Source: Diphasiastrum complanatum (taxonomy: Eukaryota; Streptophyta; Lycopodiopsida; Lycopodiales; Lycopodiaceae). Taken from it: a stretch of DNA of 64,000 nt. Below, in pieces: positions 23,190-32,874 of the stretch. The notes beneath the pieces are model-generated. The model was not told where the DNA came from. It saw only the letters and a list, made by a program, of their open reading frames with translations, and ran no database searches. The position numbers were made by a program, and so were the translations under genes. The first letter of the stretch is position 1. The number at the start of each line of letters is the position of its first letter. Location: assembly GCA_029204225.1 (NCBI GenBank), contig CM055099.1, positions 51,291,298 to 51,355,297 of the forward strand, in the 5' to 3' direction.

Positions 23190-23660
23190 TTTTGCTAGAT
23201 CCTAGACCTAATGAGATGGTACCAATACCATCTATCTTGCATTCTTGATCATTTGCTAAAGAAGCAGATTTACTAGCACCATTAAAAAGGGTGTAAGGTT
23301 GAGAATGTGTCCTTTTGGAAAGTCATGTGAGAGCTAGCCCCACTATCAATCCACCAAGTGTCCTTTGAGTTGCGTTTGCTTGTTGGAGTGGATGTAGATG
23401 CCATCAAAGATGAGATCTCCTCATCTCCATCCTCTTCATATGCAAGGTTCCCTTGTTTGTTCTCCTCCTCTTTTGCTCTTAGCCTCTTGTAGCATTCGGA
23501 TGCATAATGTCTCTTCTTTCCACAAAAGAAGTATTTTTCCTTTGACTTGTCGTTTGAGCTTGATGCATCATCCTTTTCTTTGGCCTCCTTGGGATGCTTC
23601 TTCTTTCCATTGGTCTTCTCTTTGCCCTTGAATGAGAAATTGGCTTTCTCATCTCCATCC
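23190..23660 (-). pseudogene. Outer element: zinc knuckle and protease start
   Basis: Minus translation gives YFFCGKKRHYASEC, a CCHC knuckle in which the first Cys has become Tyr. About 50 codons later comes TWWIDSGASSHM, the copia protease with an intact DSG active site. An acidic stretch EEDGDEEISS lies between them. Confidence 0.75.
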
Positions 23661-24323
23661 TACAAAGACAATGAACTCATTCTTGCCTTGGTGTGGAGCA
23701 TCCTACACTCTTCAGCCACGAATACACTATGAAGTTTTTTTAGAGTTGGTAAAGTGTCTTGGATGGCAAAACTTTGGACCAAATTTTCAAAGTCATCTCC
23801 TAGACCATTAAGAACAATTTGTACAAGCTCTCCATCATGAATTTTCTCTCCAATGGAAGCCAACTCCCTATTTAGAGACTTGATTTTGAGTACATAATCT
23901 TGTGCACTCTCCTCACTTCTTTTCATGCTTTGCAAAATCTGAATTCTAAGCATGAGAACCCTCGAAGTGTTACTAGATTCATACATTGATTTTAAAGACT
24001 CCCAGGCCTCTTTAGCACTTTTACATGATGATACTTCCCTCAAAAGATCATTGCTCACATTCATTTTCACACAATGAAGTGCTAACCTAGATCTCTTTTT
24101 GTATTCACTAATTCTTGTGCACCTAGAGTTCATCTTCATCCTCAATCAGAAACTCATGAAGGTCTTGGAGCACCAAAAGTGACTCCATCCTAACCTTCCA
24201 AATAGCATAATTTGTAGAATTCAATCTCTCACTAGCTTCTAGAAGGTATGCTACAGCAGATCCCATCTTACTAGTGACTTCTAGTAATAGATTTGATTGA
24301 CTTGAAACTCTCAAAGGTCTCAC
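23660..24323 (-). pseudogene. Outer element: gag (UBN2 type)
   Basis: Starts near MGSAVAYLLEASERLNSTNY and continues with YAIWKVRMESLL, the typical N terminus of copia gag. The frame breaks near 24130 after HEFLIEDEDEL. It resumes with SRLALHCVKMNVSNDLLREV, KEAWESLKSMYESSNTSRVL and EIVL-like LVQIVLNGLGDDFENLVQSF. These match the Retrotran_gag_2/UBN2 family. The break makes it non-functional. Confidence 0.8.
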
Positions 24324-24612
24324 ACTTGCAGTGTTTCACTCAAATTTGATTTCTAATCCAACAAATGGACTTATAATCACAGTTCTATCACTCCCTCACA
24401 AAGCTGGAATGAAGATAAGATGAAGTGAAAACTACTTTCAAGCAAATCTTACCAAGAAACAGATTTGATTGTCTCTAGAAACTCACTAAGGTCTCTCTCT
24501 TGTAGTGTTTCACTCAAATTAGATTTCTAATCCAACAAATGGACTTATAATCTCAGTTCTAGCACTTCCTCACAAAGTTTGAATGAAGATAAGATGATGT
24601 GAAACCTACTTA
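24290..24612. repeat. Tandem duplication, 174-bp period
   Basis: GTGTTTCACTCAAATT followed by GATTTCTAATCCAACAAATG occurs at 24331 and again at 24505 with matching downstream sequence. It lies between the outer element's 5' LTR and gag, so in its leader. Confidence 0.85.
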
Positions 24613-25049
24613 TAATCAAATCTTGTCAATTTTGGCTATTTTTGGATAATAACATGACTAAATCTCCCTCACACTTTTTGATATACTTTCCAGACCTGTA
24701 AAACAAGTTTAGAGGACCTGATTTCAGCCTAGATTAATTAGATCTCATGACTCTAAGTCAAATTTAATCAATGGCACTCAATCTTGGTAGCTTATCCTAA
24801 GATTTCCACCAAAAATTACATCAAAAGCTCACAAATTGGATTTTTTTGGATCAAATGAATATCATGCATTAAATGCAGGTTCGAGGTGCCCACCCATGTG
24901 GAAAGTACGGATTTGGACCCCTACCAAGTTTGGGATCAAATCTCCTCACCAAAATCAAGATTCTAGCTTGCCCTCTCAATACTAGTTTTTAGCACCAAAA
25001 CTTGCTAAAAATGGATTTGCATTAGATCAATGGCTTATGCTCTTGTACT

Positions 25050-25062
25050 TGGCTCTGATACC
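25050..25062 (-). promoter_or_regulatory. Primer-binding site (initiator tRNA-Met)
   Basis: Minus reads TGGTATCAGAGCC, the canonical plant copia primer-binding site complementary to initiator tRNA-Met. It sits directly beside the 5' LTR end at 25064 and fixes the LTR boundary. Confidence 0.88.
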
Positions 25063-25063
25063 A

Positions 25064-25745
25064 TGTGAAAGTAATATACTTTAGGACCATAAATGGATCT
25101 ACAAAAGATCCACAAGAGTGATTGGATGCTTGCTTAACAATCTACCAAAAAACTAGACACAAAGAAGTTTATCTAGATTGGCAATTTGACAAACAACAAG
25201 CATCAATCAAAAGGATTGATCAACATTGAAATCCGAGCCCAGACGTGTGTACTACAAGCTTTAGTACGACCTTCAAGCTGAGAAACAAGTAGAAATTGAT
25301 TTGGTTGCATTTGGATCACAAAAACTCAATGTACATAGTGGAGTAGCTTGAGATTGCCAATGAGCTCCAAAAAATATTCTATCTTATCACTATGAGAGCT
25401 TGGAATACATAGCAAATTTGACTTCCTTCTTGAAGTTAAATGGATTTCCAGCATGTAATAAGGAAGTTAACTCACTCTTCTTGCCCTAAAATGAAACCCT
25501 AGCCTAGATCCTAGAGTTATGCTTGGTAGGTAGCTAATTGGTCAAATTTTCACCTTAAACTTAGGTGTAGGTGCTATAAAGTAGGGATGACCACCAAATA
25601 GACATGACCAACTCTCTTGACGTGACCTAACCTACATTAGGAGTGGGTTGCCACGTGTCATCTTGGCCTCATGTGTGGAACCCAATTATACACAATATTT
25701 ACAAAGTTCTACATGGCTAGATTTGCCAAAATAGGCCATTTTTCA
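25064..25745 (-). repeat. Outer element 5' LTR (complete)
   Basis: 682 bp beginning TGTGAAAGTAA and ending TTTTTCA on plus, placed by the adjacent primer-binding site. Its last 400 bp match the split 3' LTR. It shows the uninterrupted target AGTTAACTCACTC at 25465. Confidence 0.85.
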
Positions 25746-27419
25746 CATCATGGTCAAATTCTTGCATCAATTAGGCCCATCGAGCTTTCCTCCCTCGAAG
25801 ATCATGTTGATTGCAAAAATACTTAAACACTGGAAATAATTCATTTTCATGTGTAGTATAACGCAACTGAGGACCAATGATTTTTTTTGTTTTCAAACGC
25901 TAGTGGCCTATCATTCTGTAATAGAGAAGCTCCATTTGAAGTATCACTTGCGTCAGTTCTCACGACGTGAAGGTAAATATGGATCTGCAATTTGTAACAT
26001 GGGAGCTGAAACAACCCATGTGCTTAATAGATATTGATAAATATAGCCATGGTTCTAAATTAGAATATGATTAGTTCAATAGAATAGTTAAAAAAAGGAC
26101 AAACACTTGCGGCTATCTTTGTAATAATGGTGAGATTTGTAATAATGGTTGGAATGCCTAATTTAGCTTTCCCCAATCTCATAATAGAAGCACACACAAA
26201 CATTGCTAAGGTTGTGCTAAATTTGAAGGTTGTTTTACATCCATTTAGTTTGAACCTTCTCATATGAGAATTCATAGCCACTCAATGGAGCAATTCATAC
26301 ATTCTTTGCCATATCTTGTGAGGGTTTCACATTTTGTCTAGTTTTTTTATTTTTTCCTTGTTTCTTGCTTTCTAGCTTTTACCATGCTAATGTGATGCAG
26401 ACGAATGGATTTAATGTTAAACTGCTATGATTGGCACATAACAAGTCACAAAGATTCTTGGTACTCAAATTACAAATGACCTTGGCTTGGAACAAAATAA
26501 TTCGTACTTATTCAAAACTTGTAATTTGAAATATGATCATTGACAGCGTTAGAAAACTTATTTTGTTCACTTTTCAAAGTGCGGTGGCAAAGCTCTTGAG
26601 AGCTTTTGAAGCACCTTGTAAATAATTTGTTGTCCATGCAAAATGGACAGTCTATAAGTTTTCATTAACTTTGATGTGGTAGTGATAAGCTAGAGTGACA
26701 ACTAAAAGTTGAGATGTTTGAGATTTATTTTGTTTTTAATTTGTTAATGATTTGAATGCCTCGGATATGGGAAAGGTTCTCCTGATGTACTCAAATCACT
26801 TTGTTATATATAATAATTCAATGCCATTAGTAATCCAACCGGACCCATTTCTTTAGTTTTGGCATACCCTCGTCACTTATTAGCACGAAACCAATTACTC
26901 TCGACCCCTCCAATGCTACCCGCCCTGCTGCTCGGTACCTGCGAGAGCAGTCCCTGCCTTGTACCTACATGCCTGAAAATTTTAGGACCCAGTCTAATGC
27001 CATGTGGCATCTCAGATTTATCCAATATTTTTTTGGGATAAACAACCTTGTTGCATATATAATGAAACAAACAAATAATGGTGTTGTGCTTGCAAAAAAA
27101 TGTCCCGCATGTGCCGAGAAAATTTCGGACAGGGTGCTCGCAAAAAATCGCCCCGCACGTGCCCGGGACTCGAGGGCCAAAGTGCTACAAAAAATCTCGG
27201 GACCCACAAAAAATTGTCATGACAAGGAGACCTATGCTTGAGAAATAAATGTTTGCCCCTCTCTCGAGCTGCCGACTTGTCCAAAATTTGCAGTCTGGCA
27301 GGGCCAGCGCAGCGGAGTGGGAGCTGCTTCTCGTCTCATGCCAATAAGCGACTTCGTTGGCCATCGCTCCGAACCCAAAGGAATGGGGCAGCCCAATCTA
27401 TATATATAAAGATATTTTA
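25746..27419. other. No gene seen
   Basis: Mostly AT-rich with no recognisable coding. Around 27090-27210 a GC-richer patch has two degenerate copies of GTGCTYGCAAAAAATSKCCC, which looks like transposon debris. Confidence 0.45.
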
Positions 27420-28093
27420 GAGAGAGAGTGTAATGGTTGTAGTCAGAAAATTAACCCTGTGCCTCCGAAAATGTCACGCACTACGGAAGGTCGGTCTGCT
27501 GGAAGCCAACGCGAGAGAGGCAGAAGCAGCAGCTATGGCAGCTTCTCCATGGAGTTTCGTGGGGACAGTCCTACAAACAACTGCGAATATGAGAGGTGTA
27601 AGTTGTCCTCATCATCGAATGCCTCTCCAGTTTGTGCTGGACAAAGGCTGATGCTATACAAAGAGCATTTCTGGATCATGCAGGATTTTCTGTGGGTGAC
27701 AGTGCAGATCGCCATCCTGTTCTATGTCTCTTTCAGAATAGTGGGTGTTCTCTTCTGAGTGACTTTGGCTGTAATGTCCCTCCTCCTAAGCTCCATGTTG
27801 CCAACAGTTTTTTAGTTGATTGGTTCGCTGTTCATCCCCCAGCCTGTGGTTTGAGATTGTGCTCTCATGCCAATTGTGGGAGACCTGAAACTAGAAAGCA
27901 CGAGTTTAGAAGATGCTCTGCTTGCGGTACCGTTAATTACTGTTCAAGAGCCTGCCAAGCACTTGACTGGAAGATCCGGCACAAGTATGATTGCAGGCCT
28001 ACGGCTGAGTGGGGAGAGAGAGACCATAATTTCATCGTTGTTGATGGCAACGAAGCTGCTTTTGAAGACGTAGTTGACTCCTATTGGTGGTAA
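27420..28093 (+). pseudogene. MYND zinc-finger F-box-type protein, C-terminal part
   Basis: The open part (27632-28093) contains LLSDFGCNVPPPKLHVANSF. It is followed by a complete MYND finger: LCSHANCGRPETRKHEF, then RRCSACGTVNYCSRACQ and WKIRHKYDC. This is the arrangement of plant F-box proteins of the At1g67340/At5g50450 group, which act as substrate adaptors of SCF ubiquitin ligases. Upstream in another frame GLLEANAREAEAAAMAA matches the family's end of the Sel1-like repeats. The frame change between the blocks, the lack of an upstream F-box or Sel1 exon, and transposon sequence upstream point to a pseudogene fragment. Alternatively it is the last exon of a gene with a very distant 5' end, but the frame change argues against that. 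Confidence 0.7.
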
Positions 28094-30330
28094 TTGCAAA
28101 ATGAACTGGCCTAAGCTTCTCTGTTTTCTTGACATATGTATCTTATCGTCTTTTTTGACATAATCCTTGCAGAATAAAGTGGATCATTTGTATGCATAAT
28201 GATACATTGGAAGAAAATTATAGGGAAAGTTGCCTTTATTTGCAGAGCGCACCAGCAACAGGAAGTTTGTTCACTGAAATTCCACTTTTTATGCAATAAT
28301 GTCATGTATTAACTTTTGTACACTACAAGGAAAAGTGACGATCAGGCTGATTTTGAGTATTTGCATCTATAAAGAGATTCATGCAAGCAAATTGCGACCC
28401 AAAAAAATTCTAAGAAGTTTCTAAGATCGGAGACATTCATCCAAAGTTTGTAACTTATTTGCTCACAGGTCATGTTGCAAGCTTCTCTGTTTAGGAGGTA
28501 GAAGAAATTAGCCTACTTTGTCTCCATGTTTTGACTTTCTGAATGCTATTAGTCTCTCTTTATTCAATGCCTTAGTTAATAAATTTGTAATCATTGTTTT
28601 GGCTAGCAGAAGTGTAGTGCAATGATACTTCACCATTCTAAACAAGATCTATGATGTAGCAATATTGAAGCCCTATGTGGAATCTAGCATTCTTAGAAAA
28701 AAAATACAGCCTTCATTATGATTGATCAATCTTAAAGTGCATTGTGCACATAGGTATTTGTGCTCTAAACCCTAAACTCCCTTGAATTTTCTTCTTAGTG
28801 TCATTACAATTCAATAGTTGTTTAGTTTGATTAGTTTGATTATTTGTTGATCATTTTCTGAGTTGAGATCTACGGCCTACCATGCTGTGGCGGGGAGACG
28901 CATTAGATTTTTTTTTTGTTAGAAATTTTTTGAGAATTTCTAAAAAAAAACCAATTTTTGATGACACTGCGGCAGGAGACCAATCAAAAATAAAAATAAA
29001 TAAAGCCAGAGCTTTGTTGAACTCAGAGCTCAGGTGATGCATGGGCTTTATTGAGGTCAAAGCCCAGCCCAAACATACACACACACACTCAATAAATACA
29101 CGCATATATATACATACACCCTCCATAAACACACACGACTCACACACATACAGAGAAGATTTTTTGAGCATTGTTTCTGCCTTCATCATTGACAGAAAAG
29201 CCCTATTTTCAGCTTATAGAATCGATTATTTCATTAGTTTTCCGCTGGTCGACTTCACAATCAAGTCAAATTGTGAATTTCGTCTAAAATCCAGTTTCCA
29301 CTCTTTTTATGCTTAAGGAATAGAAATTTCTTCGTAATTCATAAACATACTTTGGATGAGAGGACGTTAATTTGTGTCTTCAAATAAAAAAACAACATTG
29401 ATCACAAACGCGTCATGTATGATAGCCGAAGTTGAATTTTGTTTATGGTAATGTTTTCGTCTCTTTATTGCAAATGGACCAAATTGTAGCTAATTTTTGT
29501 TCACAAAGCTCAAACAAAATCATGTGATCCCTTTTACATCTATTGGCGCTTTTGGTTTTAATAAGCCTTCATGACAATCAAATTAGGGCAAATATACATT
29601 GATGTTAGTCGTTGATAATATCCCTATATTGTCTTAAAACGGACTTGAAAATCATTTCAAAACTCTAACTCATCAACTAGGATGATTTTGTGTTCTAATC
29701 TTATGACACACGATGCTTCTCATCATTATTTAAATTTTTAACAGCTGATGCATTGGTCTGCTTTCTTTCTGCCCCCAATCCAGCGAGGGTTGTAGCCTTC
29801 TGTGGTGTTGATAATCACAAGCCAACTATGGCTTTGACCAAGTAAAACGAATAGTAAACATGGCAGAATAGCTTTGAAGTAATTAGAATGTGCAGAGCCT
29901 AGCTTTTGTAAATCTTCTATTTCATATTAGGAGATTTCTCAGCTTCATCAAATACAAAAGTTTTCATTTTTGTTACATTAATTCATTTAAAACCCAACCC
30001 ATCTTTTGTTCATTTCCTTCTTTTTCACGAAAGAGAAAATGTCTATTTGAAAGTCCCTTTTAGTAACATGGTGTGCTCTTTTCCAAACAGTTATGCAACC
30101 AAGAGAACCACAAAATTGTTTGGTCAGACAGTTCTGTCAAGTTTATCTAATATTCATCCAATATCTTAATTAAAGCATTGCAAATTTTTGGCATTACCCT
30201 TCAACGACTTCTCCTTCTTATGAGGGATACAGACAAGTCATTCTCTTATCTACCTGCATATGGCATATGCAAAATTTTGAGCTCCTTGGTGAACACAATC
30301 TTATCTAATCTAAGTCAAAACTATTTGTAG
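28094..30330. other. No complete gene; CA-rich patch near 29090
   Basis: AT-rich spacer. A CACACA-rich, degenerate microsatellite lies at about 29080-29150. No exon with homology is visible between the MYND relic and the lipase-like exon. Confidence 0.4.
28321..28345 (+). other. Possible CACTA transposon terminus
   Basis: CACTACAAGGAAAAGTGACG has the form of a plant CACTA terminal repeat (CACTACAAGAAAA type). It would open an element extending right. I could not find a matching inverted TAGTG end, so this may be an isolated terminus or chance. Confidence 0.25.
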
Positions 30331-30461
30331 GGATGAAGATTGGCAGGACAATGATGGGGCTCTGAACATCTCCATGTTATATCCACGCCTTTCCAGCCCT
30401 CATCCAAATGTCGCACTTGAGCCAGATCTCAAGGATGGCCAGAACTACTACAAGGCATATG
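30331..30461 (+). pseudogene. Isolated lipase-like exon
   Basis: Between an acceptor-like TATTTGTAG and a donor-like GTAATC, the frame reads RDEDWQDNDGALNISMLYPR followed by HPNVALEPD and NYYK. This resembles the C-terminal part of plant alpha/beta-hydrolase lipases related to At1g10740 (NDGALNTISMTHPR, WYYK, from memory). No other exon of such a gene is visible within several kb either side, so it is either a relic or an exon of a gene with very large introns. Confidence 0.45.
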
Positions 30462-31020
30462 GTAATCATCTTGGAACGCACTTGAATGTATCATAGCGAG
30501 AAAAAACACACTTTTTGTCGATGTTTAAATAGCAAAGAGTATAGCTCCAGCCTTCAAACAAACGATGAATGCATTGATGGCAGATTCAAAGGTCTTTGCT
30601 ACAAGCATTCCACTCTTTGTTTGATGTTTTGATATATCTACAATAGAAGTTTCATGTATACGGCTGGTACAAATAGAAATTTTAAATGGAATGCCCACTG
30701 TCAGTAGACTTACTTTTTGGTCTTCTGTGTGCAAGCTTTTCTGCTGTACCTACCGACAAAAAACATCAGTCAAGAGAAGGTGTTATAGTAGGATTGATTG
30801 TAGTAGTAATTCTCTTAGCAATTATGGGATGTACATATTTTTTATATAAAAGAAAAGTTGGAGTTTTGCTCCTCCTCCGCTGTGTATTATAAACGATTTC
30901 ATGGTCTCAAGATACACCTAACAAGTGTATGGTTCAACTATATGTATTCTATCATTCGACATCTTTATTTCTTGCTCTTATGTTGTATCTACCTTGCCTC
31001 ACATGTGCACACACTTCCAA
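30462..31020. other. No gene; short hydrophobic frame
   Basis: A frame around 30780-30860 encodes EGVIVGLIVVVILLAIMGC, a single membrane-spanning-like segment followed by LYKRK. It is short, has no recognised extracellular or kinase domain beside it, and may be chance in AT-rich DNA. Confidence 0.25.
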
Positions 31021-31034
31021 AAATGCAAGATGTA

Positions 31035-31215
31035 CACAACAAGCTAGATATGCGGTATGTGCGAGATATGCCAGATATGCGAGATGTGCGAGCTGTTTGA
31101 GATATGAGATGTGCAAGATATGCCCAAAGTCGCTCTCTCGGCCTCTCTCTGACTCGGACTTTTGTTGTCATCTCTCTCTCTAAGCGAGATATGTGTCACA
31201 CATCTCGCATATCTC
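31035..31215. repeat. GAGATATGC short tandem repeats
   Basis: Imperfect 8-10-bp units of GAGATATG/GAGATGTG run from about 31035 to 31125. A palindrome around GAGATATGTGTCACACATCTC follows at about 31184-31205. Confidence 0.6.
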
Positions 31216-32290
31216 AGCCTCTCTCGAATTTTTCGGAGGACTCGAATTTTTTGAGGTTCGATTTTTTTGGAACGACTCGATTCTTTTTTGTAACGACTCG
31301 ATTTTTTTCCAATGGATCGAATTTTTTTTCCAAATGATCGTTTTTTTCCAATGACTCAAATTTTTCCGTTGACTCAAATTTTTCCAATGACTCGGATTTT
31401 TAAATGACTCGCTTTTTTTTTTTTCGAACGAGTCGATTTTTTTCCAATGACTCCAAATTTTGGAACGACTAAAATTTTTGAAAAAACTCGAATATCTAGA
31501 AAGACTCGAATTTTTCCAATGACTAGATTTTTTTGGAAGACTCGAATTCTCAGACGACTCGAATTTTTCGGACGACTCGAATTTTTTGAGACTCGAATTT
31601 TCGAAACAACTTGAATTTTTCTAGACTCGCATTTCTAGAACGATTCGAATTTTTTGAGACTCAAATTTATGGAACGACTCGAATTTTTCCAATGGATCGT
31701 ATTTTTTCAATGACTCGAATTTTTCTAATGATTCGAACTTTTGGAAAGACTCGAATTTTTCCAAAAAAGGATCGTATTTTTTCAATGACGCGAATTTTTC
31801 CATGGCTTGAATTTTCCAAAGGATCTAATTTTGCCAATGACTCAATTTTTTCAAACGACTCGAATTTTTTGAACGACTCGAATTTTTCCAATGATTCGAT
31901 TTTGAAAGACTCCAGTTTTTTTACGACTCGAATTTTTGAAAAGACTCGAATTTTTCCAATGCTCGAATTTTTTTAAATGATGGAATTTTTCAAATGACTC
32001 GAATTTTCTTAAGACTCGAATTTTTTCAACTACTCAAATTTTTCCAAAAGATCGAATTTTTGGAAAGTCTCGAATTTTTTCAAAGACTCAAATTTTTTCG
32101 AAGGATCAAAGGACCCTTTGTACAGTCAAGTCGAATTTTTCAAAAGACTCGAATTTTTCCGAAGACTCGAACGACTTGATTTTTTTTTCAAAGACTCGAA
32201 TTTTTCTGAAGACTAAAATTTTTTCGAAGACTTGAACTTTTCTGAAGGCTCGAATTTTTTCATGGATTCAAATTTTTTCAAAGACTCGAG
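31208..32290. repeat. Degenerate minisatellite, GACTCGAATTTTTCCAAT unit
   Basis: About 1.08 kb built from some sixty imperfect units of 14-20 bp around GACTCGAATTTTT with alternating tails (CCAAT, GGAAC, CAAAA). The long open frames on both strands (for example repeated TRIF/NDSNF) are consequences of the repeat. It ends about 350 bp before the predicted start of the DNL-type zinc-finger gene. Confidence 0.93.
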
Positions 32291-32636
32291 ATCGGCCATA
32301 GTCCAAATCATCGGCCGCCACCTAGATCGGCCTCCATTGCGGGTCAACGACGGGCAGTCTTTAGTAGTTATTCATAAATTCATTATTAGTTACTATGTCC
32401 TTTCAATTGTGGTGTATTCGTCTTCCTTCTCGGTGGTGGCCGATCCATTTCCTCTCGCTCTCACTTTTACTCTTCTCTCTGTATTTTAGGGCAAAAGAAA
32501 AACAAGGATTGATCGTCATCTCTTCTACTTACATCGACGATTTGGGCTGAAAAACAAAGGGCTGCGTTCATCATCCTCCTATATCTCTTTCATTGATCAG
32601 CATAGCAGTGGAAAATTGACCTTGAGAGGTGCGGAC

Positions 32637-32874
32637 ATGGACTGCTTCGTGGTAGCAAAGCAACACAAGGGTTTGTGTGGCATCGTCGCCCAATCCGGCT
32701 TTAGAACCCTGGGCACGCTCGCTTCTACCCCTTGCCGTGCTTGCTTGTCGCCTTGCAAGCCTCCTGCATCTGTCAAAGCCGGAGACTATCCACACCCTCT
32801 TCTCAGATACACCCGCAATGCCCCCCCAATCCCACATGTTGCGTTTGATTCTCACAATGGTTTCTTTGCTACCA
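32637..32874 (+). CDS. DNL gene exon 1
   Basis: 79 codons plus one base, from the first ATG in frame to the donor GTAAGA. It supplies the putative transit peptide (MDCFVVAKQHKGLCGIVAQS onward). A phase-1 split Ser codon joins exon 2. Confidence 0.8.

Larger units (their letters stand above)
14266..25745 (-). mobile_element. Deleted Ty1-copia LTR retrotransposon (outer element)
   Basis: Two copies of one LTR bracket a minus-strand internal region. The right copy (5' LTR) runs 25064-25745. The left copy (3' LTR) is 14266-14389 plus 21541-21823, split by an inserted element and truncated. Adjacent to the 5' LTR is a primer-binding site, and adjacent to the 3' LTR is a purine tract. Internal coding shows gag, a zinc knuckle and a protease start, then a jump to sequence typical of the integrase-RT linker. 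Integrase and RT cores are missing, so the element depended on others for movement. No target duplication can be read because the left LTR is truncated. Confidence 0.85.

Noticed and set aside
30686-30892. Receptor-like protein with a membrane helix
   Set aside because: Only one hydrophobic stretch; no signal peptide, ectodomain or kinase nearby, and AT-rich DNA often encodes such stretches.
31035-31125. Clustered short repeats as a CRISPR or regulatory array
   Set aside because: Imperfect 8-10-bp units without spacers; simple tandem repeat.
31611-31976. 121-codon frame rich in TRIF/NDSNF
   Set aside because: Built entirely of minisatellite units, with equally long frames on the opposite strand.
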